Source: Caulobacter ginsengisoli (GTDB taxonomy: Bacteria > Pseudomonadota > Alphaproteobacteria > Caulobacterales > Caulobacteraceae). From it: a stretch of DNA of 64,000 nt. Positions 54,784 through 61,200 of this stretch are shown here, in pieces. The stretch covers positions 62,001-126,000 of the forward strand of contig NZ_JAUSVS010000002.1 in assembly GCF_030814835.1 (NCBI RefSeq), in the 5' to 3' direction. A program made the translations under genes and the position numbers. The first letter of the stretch is position 1, and each line of letters begins with the position of its first letter. The notes under the pieces were generated by a model that did not search any database, was not told the origin of the DNA, and was given only the letters and a program-made list of their open reading frames with translations.

Positions 54784-55527
54784 CTATCCGCCGCCGTTCA
54801 GCCGCCGCGCCATGTCCCGCATCAGCGCCTCCTCGGTGCCGTGGAACCTGATCCCGCTGGTCGGCAGGGTTCCGGTGCAGGCGGCCGCCAGCAAGGCTCC
54901 GATCGGGGTTGAGGCGGCGGGAAACGGCGCCCAGGCCGTGGGGGTTTCCGACATCGACACCGGGCGCTGGTCGGCGCCGAAAGCGTAGTTCGCCTCGTCG
55001 CGCACCTGGCGTTTGGAGCAATCGAGGTCCAGTTGCTTAAGCAGGAAGGCGACCGGCTTTCCGCCGCCCGCCAGCGGCGTCCTGTAGGCGATGACCACGT
55101 CCAGCAGCGCCTCGCCCTTGGCGCGGTCGAAGCCATAGTTGGGCGACCCCGGGGGCAGTCTGGCGCCGAGGTCCGGCTTCGGCGCGATCTCGTCGCTCGG
55201 CCAGCCGCCCTCGCCGATGAACGGCATCGCAATCAGGAAGAGGCCGGCCGGCGACCGCTCCGGTGGTTCCTCGGCGAGGCTGTGGACCAGGATGGTCGCG
55301 CCGACCGAATGGGCGACCAGCAGGGCGCCGTCATCCAGCTCGCCCAGCGCCCTGCGCAGCGCCGCCTTCCACGGCGCGAATTGGGGATCGTCTTCGTTCG
55401 GCATGCGCGGATAGCGGATTTCGTAGCCGGGCCCCAGCTCCCGCCCCAGGCTCTCGACCAGCCTGCTGTCCCAGGCGTCATGCGTATTTGCGCCCCCGCC
55501 CTGGACGAACAGAAGCTGTCTGGTCAT
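54784..55527 (-). CDS. Chimeric protein: alpha/beta-hydrolase N-part joined to a secreted-protein-like C-part
   Basis: 247 residues. Residues 1-~127 match small RBBP9/YdeN-type serine hydrolases: QLLFVQGGGANTHDAWD, the nucleophile motif VAHSVGAT (S74), LFLIAMPFIGEGGWPSDEI and LGARLPPG. After LPPGSP the family would go on to HGxxDExVP and the catalytic Asp/His; instead the text becomes NYGFDRAKGEALLDVVIAYRTP, LKQLDLDCSKRQVRDEANYAF and WAPFPAASTPIGALLAAACTG, which has the look of surface-adhesin-E-like secreted proteins. So a deletion may have fused two genes, and the hydrolase is probably inactive. AGGAAGG precedes the ATG. Divergent from the Crp-type regulator. Confidence 0.6.
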   Translation of the reverse strand: MTRQLLFVQGGGANTHDAWDSRLVESLGRELGPGYEIRYPRMPNEDDPQFAPWKAALRRALGELDDGALLVAHSVGATILVHSLAEEPPERSPAGLFLIAMPFIGEGGWPSDEIAPKPDLGARLPPGSPNYGFDRAKGEALLDVVIAYRTPLAGGGKPVAFLLKQLDLDCSKRQVRDEANYAFGADQRPVSMSETPTAWAPFPAASTPIGALLAAACTGTLPTSGIRFHGTEEALMRDMARRLNGGG

Positions 55528-55706
55528 GGCGGACCTTCCTGGTTTGGATGCAGCGGGTAACGCTCGATCGCGGCGCCGGTTCGCGGGGGCGAACGCCCCA
55601 TAGTGGCAGCGCGGTTGACACCCGACAGGGGAAGGCCAACGCTTGGGCCATCATCGCGTCGCGCCGTCTGCAAAGCTTCGACGGCGCGGCCGCTGGAGCC
55701 GCCGCC
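55528..55706. promoter_or_regulatory. Divergent promoter region, dyad GTTCGC/GCGAAC
   Basis: GTTCGC-GGGG-GCGAAC (55579-55594) is a perfect 6-bp inverted repeat. TTGACA (55615-55620) is a good -35 box for the rightward gene, but only a poor -10 follows at the expected distance. Confidence 0.4.
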
Positions 55707-56432
55707 ATGCACACCAATAACGCCTTCCTGCGGTCCCTGTCTCCGGACGACTACCATGCGCTGCAGAAGAGCCTGCGCCCCATCGGGTTCAAGATCGGCC
55801 ACGTGCTGTACGAGCCCGAGGACGAGGTGGACTGGGTCTATTTCCCCGAGAGCGGCCTGGTCTCGCTGATCTCGGTGATGCTGTCGGGCGACCAGGTGGA
55901 ATCCGGCGTCGTCGGCACAGAGGGCGGCATCGGCTTCGTCGAGGCGGCGGGGGCCGGCATCATCTTCTCCCGCGCCGTGGTGCAGATCGACCTGGTGGCG
56001 CAGCGGGCGTCGGCGGCGGCCTATCTGGAGGCGCTTGACACCAGCGCCACGCTGCGGCGGGCGGTGGCGTCGCACATCGAACTGACCATCGCCGAGGGCC
56101 GGCAGACCATCGCCTGCATCGCCCACCATCCCGTGGCGGAGCGGCTGGCCTGGTGGCTGCTCGAATGCCAGGACCGCACGGGGCTGGAAGACCTGGCCCT
56201 GACCCAGGAATTCCTGAGCGCCATGCTGGGGGTTCAGCGCAGCACGGTCTCGACCGTGGCCGCGGCCCTGAAGACCGAAAACCTGATCTCCTATGTCCGG
56301 GGGAGCATCCGGATACTGGATCGCGAGGGCCTGGAGCGCCGCAGCTGCGAGTGCTACGCGACCAACCGCCATTTCCGCCAACTGATCGAGCAGCGGCGGG
56401 CGCCGGCCAGCCTCATCGCGGATCCACGGTGA
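55707..56432 (+). CDS. Crp/Fnr-family transcriptional regulator
   Basis: 241 residues. The N-terminal cyclic-nucleotide-binding-like beta-roll (RPIGFKIGHVLYEPEDEVDWVYFPESGLVSLISVMLSGDQVESGVVGTEG in parts) lacks the Fnr cysteines, and its cAMP-type residues are not obvious. C-terminal winged helix: LALTQEFLSAMLGVQRSTVSTVAAALKTENLISYVRGSIRILDREGLE. Such proteins with the VGxEG motif form a Crp-like subgroup seen in alphaproteobacteria, of unknown ligand. Start at ATG 55707, after CTGGAG. The 3' end overlaps the convergent TauD gene by 20 bases. Confidence 0.85.
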   Translation: MHTNNAFLRSLSPDDYHALQKSLRPIGFKIGHVLYEPEDEVDWVYFPESGLVSLISVMLSGDQVESGVVGTEGGIGFVEAAGAGIIFSRAVVQIDLVAQRASAAAYLEALDTSATLRRAVASHIELTIAEGRQTIACIAHHPVAERLAWWLLECQDRTGLEDLALTQEFLSAMLGVQRSTVSTVAAALKTENLISYVRGSIRILDREGLERRSCECYATNRHFRQLIEQRRAPASLIADPR

Positions 56433-57249
56433 CCCGCCGCATGTGCCGCCGCTGGCCCGGATAGTCGTTCAGCGCATAGTGCCAGACCGAGCGGTTGTCC
56501 CAGAAGGCCAGCGACCCTGCCTGCCAGGCAAACCGGCAGGTAAAGGCCTCCTGCCGGCTGTGCTCGAACAGGTAGTCGAGCAGGGGCTTGGACTCCTTGC
56601 GGGTCCAGCCGTCGATATGCATCGTGAAGGCCGGGTTGACGTAGAGGGCCTTGCGGCCGGTCTCGGGGTGGACCTTGACGACCGGGTGGACGAACTCGCC
56701 GGCCAGGCCCTCGGCCTCGGCCACCACCATGGACGAGCGCTTCTGGGCCGAGGCGCCCTTGGCGCTGTATTCCTTGCCGGCGGAATGGACGGCGTTCAGC
56801 GTGCCCAGAGTCACTTTCAGGCCGTCCGACAGGGCGTCATAGGCGGCGGCCTGGCTGGCGAACAGGGTGTCGCCGCCCCATTCTGGAACCTGGACCGCAT
56901 AAAGGATCGAGCCGATCGACGGGGTTTCCAGGAAGCTCATGTCGCTGTGCCAGCCGCCGCCGAAGTTCAGCTTGTCGGAGGGCTCCTTGATGATCTCCAT
57001 GATCTCCGGGTGGCTGGCCATGCCCTTGACGTAGGGATGGATGTTCAGCGGCCCGAACCGGCGCCCGAACGCCAGGTGCTGGTCGGGGGTCAGGGTCTGG
57101 TCACGGAAGAAGATGACCTGGTGCTCGACATAGGCGGCGCGGATGGCGGCGATGGTCTCGTCGTCCAGGGTTTGCGACAGGTCGACCCCGCCGATCTCGG
57201 CGCCCAGCGCGCCGGCGACCTTGCGGACGGTGATCGTATTGTGGCCCAT
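56413..57249 (-). CDS. TauD/TfdA-family 2-oxoglutarate dioxygenase
   Basis: 278 residues. Fe(II) ligands are H101 and D103 (GGGWHSDMSF) and H257 (SVWHYALNDY); an Arg near 268-271 (RRHMRR) would bind 2-oxoglutarate. The N-terminus (VRKVAGALGAEIGGVDLSQTLDDETIAAIRAA) and HQVIFFRDQTLTPDQHLAFGRRFG are typical. Members hydroxylate taurine, 2,4-D-like acids, or other small acids, releasing the product and CO2; substrate here is unknown. Start at ATG 57249, four bases after the stop of the SDR gene, so the pair is one operon. Confidence 0.92.
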   Translation of the reverse strand: MGHNTITVRKVAGALGAEIGGVDLSQTLDDETIAAIRAAYVEHQVIFFRDQTLTPDQHLAFGRRFGPLNIHPYVKGMASHPEIMEIIKEPSDKLNFGGGWHSDMSFLETPSIGSILYAVQVPEWGGDTLFASQAAAYDALSDGLKVTLGTLNAVHSAGKEYSAKGASAQKRSSMVVAEAEGLAGEFVHPVVKVHPETGRKALYVNPAFTMHIDGWTRKESKPLLDYLFEHSRQEAFTCRFAWQAGSLAFWDNRSVWHYALNDYPGQRRHMRRVTVDPR

Positions 57250-57253
57250 CGGC

Positions 57254-58027
57254 CTAGACCCGCACCAGGCTGACCCCGCCGTCGACGGCGATGGTCTGGC
57301 CGACCACATAGTCGCCGGCCCGGCTGGCCAGGTAGATGGCCACGCCCGCCATGTCCTCGTCGCGGCCGATGCGCCGCGAGGGGATGCGCTTGGCGACCTC
57401 GTCGGCGTGGTCGCGGGCGTCGAGGTTCATGTCCGACTGGAAGGCGCCCGGCGCGATGGCGCTGACCACGATGTTGTCCTGGATCAGGCGAAGGGACATG
57501 CGCTTGGTCAGGTGGACCAGGCCGGCCTTGGAGGCGGCGTAGCTGTAGGTCTCCTGCGGGTTGACCGCCGTGCCGTCGATGGAGGCGATGTTGATCACCT
57601 TGGCCGGCTGGTCGGCCGTCGCGGCGGCGCGCAGGGCGCCGATCAGGGCCTGGGTGAGGAAGAAGGGGGTCTTGAGGTTGAGGTCGACGACCTTGTCCCA
57701 GCCCTTTTCCGGGAACTCGTCGAACGGGGCCAGCCAGGCGGCGCCGGCGTTGTTGACCAGGATGTCGAGCTTGGGCTCGAGCGCCGTGTAGGCCTTGGCC
57801 AGCTCGGCGACGCCCTCGGGCGTGGAGAGGTCGGCGGGCAGGGCCTTGCAGAACCCGCCCCCGGCCGACAGCTCGGCGGCGGTGTCGTGCGCCACGCCGG
57901 CCTTGCGGTTGGAGATGTAGACCCGGGCGCCCTGCGCAATGAAACCGGCGGCGATCATCTTGCCGATCCCGCGCGAGCCACCGGTGATCAGGGCCGTGCG
58001 GCCGGCGAGGGAGAAGAGGTCGGTCAT
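57254..58027 (-). CDS. Short-chain dehydrogenase/reductase
   Basis: 257 residues of the classical SDR type. TGGSRGIG (15-22) is the cofactor-binding glycine motif, NNAG (92-95), and the catalytic set is S149 with Y163-x3-K167 (YSYAASKAG). DVDGG-like end VGQTIAVDGGVSLVRV fits 3-oxoacyl reductase or gluconate dehydrogenase relatives. Start at ATG 58027; the reading frame is open far upstream into the RTX gene on the other strand, but that part is not coding. Together with the TauD gene it may oxidise and process a small hydroxylated acid. Confidence 0.9.
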   Translation of the reverse strand: MTDLFSLAGRTALITGGSRGIGKMIAAGFIAQGARVYISNRKAGVAHDTAAELSAGGGFCKALPADLSTPEGVAELAKAYTALEPKLDILVNNAGAAWLAPFDEFPEKGWDKVVDLNLKTPFFLTQALIGALRAAATADQPAKVINIASIDGTAVNPQETYSYAASKAGLVHLTKRMSLRLIQDNIVVSAIAPGAFQSDMNLDARDHADEVAKRIPSRRIGRDEDMAGVAIYLASRAGDYVVGQTIAVDGGVSLVRV

Positions 58028-58210
58028 GGGCGGGTTTCCTGGGTCTGTTTTCGCTACCCTAAGGATCGGCCGCCTTGCTGGCAAACATCCGGCGGCCTGC
58101 AGCCTCACGCGGCAGAAGGGGGCTTTCACCGAGCGGGGCGGGCCTGCTAGAGTCGTCGACGTAGCAGTGCTCGGCGCCGCGCTGGCGGTGTCCCTCGGGG
58201 GGATTTCACA
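58028..58210. other. Divergent intergenic region (SDR / giant RTX gene)
   Basis: 183 bases without a gene. CTCGGGGGGATTTCACA precedes the GTG of the RTX gene. Neither the conserved upstream element of the FG-GAP/RTX genes nor a clear operator is present. Confidence 0.4.
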
Positions 58211-61200
58211 GTGACTTTCAAGGACGCCGGTCCGGTGGGCCTGGGTGGGCTTGCGCCCGACTCCGACCTTTCCATCCAGTCCCCCTCCGCCGAACCGGCG
58301 CTTCGGGCCGGCAGGTCGGCCCTGCCGGTCGACGGCGGCAAGGCCGCCGCCGCGCCGCCCCCGCCACCCTCGCCCCCGCCGGTCACCCTGACCGGATCCG
58401 ACAACGGCGAGATGCTGCACGGCGGCGCGGGCGCAGACGTCATCGATGCGCGCGGCGGCAACGACACGGTCTATGGCCACGAGGGCGATGACTACATCCT
58501 GGGCGGCGATGGCGACGATACGCTGAACGGCCAGAGCGGATCCGATGTCCTGGTGGGCGGGATCGGCAGTGACTCTCTCCAGGACAGCGAGGGCGGCAAC
58601 GAAAGCCTGTTCGGCGGCGAGGGCGACGACTATCTGGGCGTCACCCGCGCTGTCGCGGGGCAGGGCGATGTCAGCACCGTCCTCGTCGACGGCGGGGCCG
58701 GGGCGGACAACATCCGGGTGTCCGAGGAATGGGTCGGCCGGGTCATCAATGGCAGCATCTGGGGCGGCTCGGGCGACGACGTCATCGACTTCTTCGGCGC
58801 TCAGGGTCACCTGGTCATCGACGCCGGCAGCGGCGACGACCGGCTGGACTTCACCGCCTTCCATGACACGGACATCACCCTGGGCGATGGCCGGGACACG
58901 CTGCGGTGGCTCAACCTCGGCGGAACCTCGATCGCCGGCGCCCTGCAGGTGCGGGATTTTCTGGTCGGGAATCTGGGCGATGTGCTGGATTTCGGCGACA
59001 ACCTTTTCAGCCTCTTCACGGGCTGGAACGGCAACAATCCCTTCGGCACCGGCCATCTGCGGCTGCTGCAATCGGGGGCGGCGACCCTGCTGCAGATCGA
59101 CGCCAACGGCGGCGCCGACAGCTGGACCACCCTTGTCCGCTTTGAGAACACCACCGCCTCGCTGTTCACGGCCGCCAATTTCCACGGCCTGTCGCCCGAC
59201 GGCGCCCTGCCGCCCGGCGCCACCTTCGTCGGGACCGCCGGGGCGGACAATCTGACGGGCACGGACGGCATCGACCTGATGCAGGGGCTGGGGGGCGACG
59301 ACACCCTGTTCGGCAGGGCCGGCGGCGATCGTCTGGAAGGCGGCGACGGCAACGACAACCTTTATGGCCAGGGCGGCGACAACCAGCTGTTCGGCGGGAC
59401 GGGCGCCGACAATCTGAGCGGCCAGATCGGCGACGAGTTGCACGGCCAGGACGGCGACGACACCATCGGGGTCGTCGGCTATGCGGCGCTGGGCGGTGAG
59501 GCCCGGCTCTACGGCGAGGGTGGCGCCGACACGCTGAACGTCAGCTTCGTCCCCGGCGCCACGGGCCACGTCATCGCCGACGGCGGCGACGGCAATGACC
59601 TCTTCCAGCTCAACGGCGAGGGGGTCGCCCGGCTGATCGGCGGCGCCGGAGATGACACCTTCAGCCTTCGCGAGGTCGGGGCGGGAGTCACCCTGACCCT
59701 GGGCGCCGGGGTGGACACCGTCTCGCTCTACTACAGCCAGCTGCCGGGATTTCAGCTGACCATCACCGACTTCCAGACCGGCGCCGGCGGCGACCGGCTC
59801 AACATGCTGGACTATGTGACACCCCATTTCGTCAACTGGGACCGCAGCACCAACCCCTTCGCCGCCCACTTCCTGCGGATGATCGCCGACGGGACCAGCA
59901 GCCTTCTGCAGATCGATGGGGACCGCTCGGGTCACTGGACGACCCTGGCCACCTTCCAGAACACCGCGCCGCTGGCCTTCACGGCCGAAAACCTGGGCGG
60001 CTACGCCTCGGACGGCTCGGTTCCGGCCGGCGTGACTTTCACGGGCACGGCCGCGCGAGATGAGGTCAATACCGGCCCCGGGCCGGACGTGATCAACGGC
60101 CTGGGCGGCAACGACTGGCTGATCAGCTGGGGCGGCGACGATATCGTCAATGGCGGCGATGGCGACGACATACTGTTCACCTACTATGGCTCCGACATTG
60201 TCCATGGCGGGACGGGCAGCGACGCCGTCGGAGACGACAATGGACTGGCCGACCAGTTCTACGGCGACGATGGCGACGACTGGGTCCACGCCATGCGGAG
60301 CTGGTCCTATGATGCGGGCTCGAACCTTATTCTCGATGGCGGTGCGGGGGACGACCGGGTCGAGTACAGCGGCTACAACAACGACACCGTCCACCTCTAT
60401 GGCGGGACCGGCAAGGACGCGATCCGCATCGTCTCGGCCCACGGTTTCGTCGACGCCGGCGAGGGCGACGACCTGGTCTTCACCGACCCGGCGGGAGTGA
60501 TAGACCTGACCCTGGGGGCCGGGGCCGACCGGCTGATCCTGATGGACGGCTTCCACGGCTATCCGCTCGGCCTGATCACGGTGCATGACTTCACCGCCGG
60601 CGACATCCTGGACGTGACCCAGTTCGTGCAGGGGCGGGTCTATACGCCGTCCCCGTTCGGCGAGAATTTTCTGCGGCTGGGCCAGGCGGGCGGCGACACG
60701 CTGCTGCAGTTCAACGAGGACGGGCAGGGCGAGGACTGGACCACCCTGGTGCGGTTCGAGAACCTCGCCACCACGGCCCTGACCAACGCCAACATCGTCA
60801 CCTATCCGCTGGGCGGCTTCTGGCTGGTGGGCGGGGCGGGTAACGAAACCCTCGCCGCGACCGCGACCTTCGGCAAGGTGGATGGCGGGGCCGGCAACGA
60901 CGTCATCACCGGCACGGCCACGGCCAACGAACTGGCCGGCGGGGCCGGTGACGACACCATCTCCGGTGGCGATGGCGCCGACCGCCTGTTCGGCGGCCTG
61001 GGCAATGACAGCCTGGACGGCGGCCTGGGTTTCGACTGGCTCGACTATGCCGGGGCGAGCAGCGACGTCACCGTCAATCTGGCCCTCGCCGGGCCGCAGG
61101 CCACCGGCCAGGGCAACGACACCCTGAGCGGATTCGAGGCCGTGCGGGGCAGCGACTTCGCCGATCACCTGACCGGCGGGGCCGCCAATGAATCCTTCGA

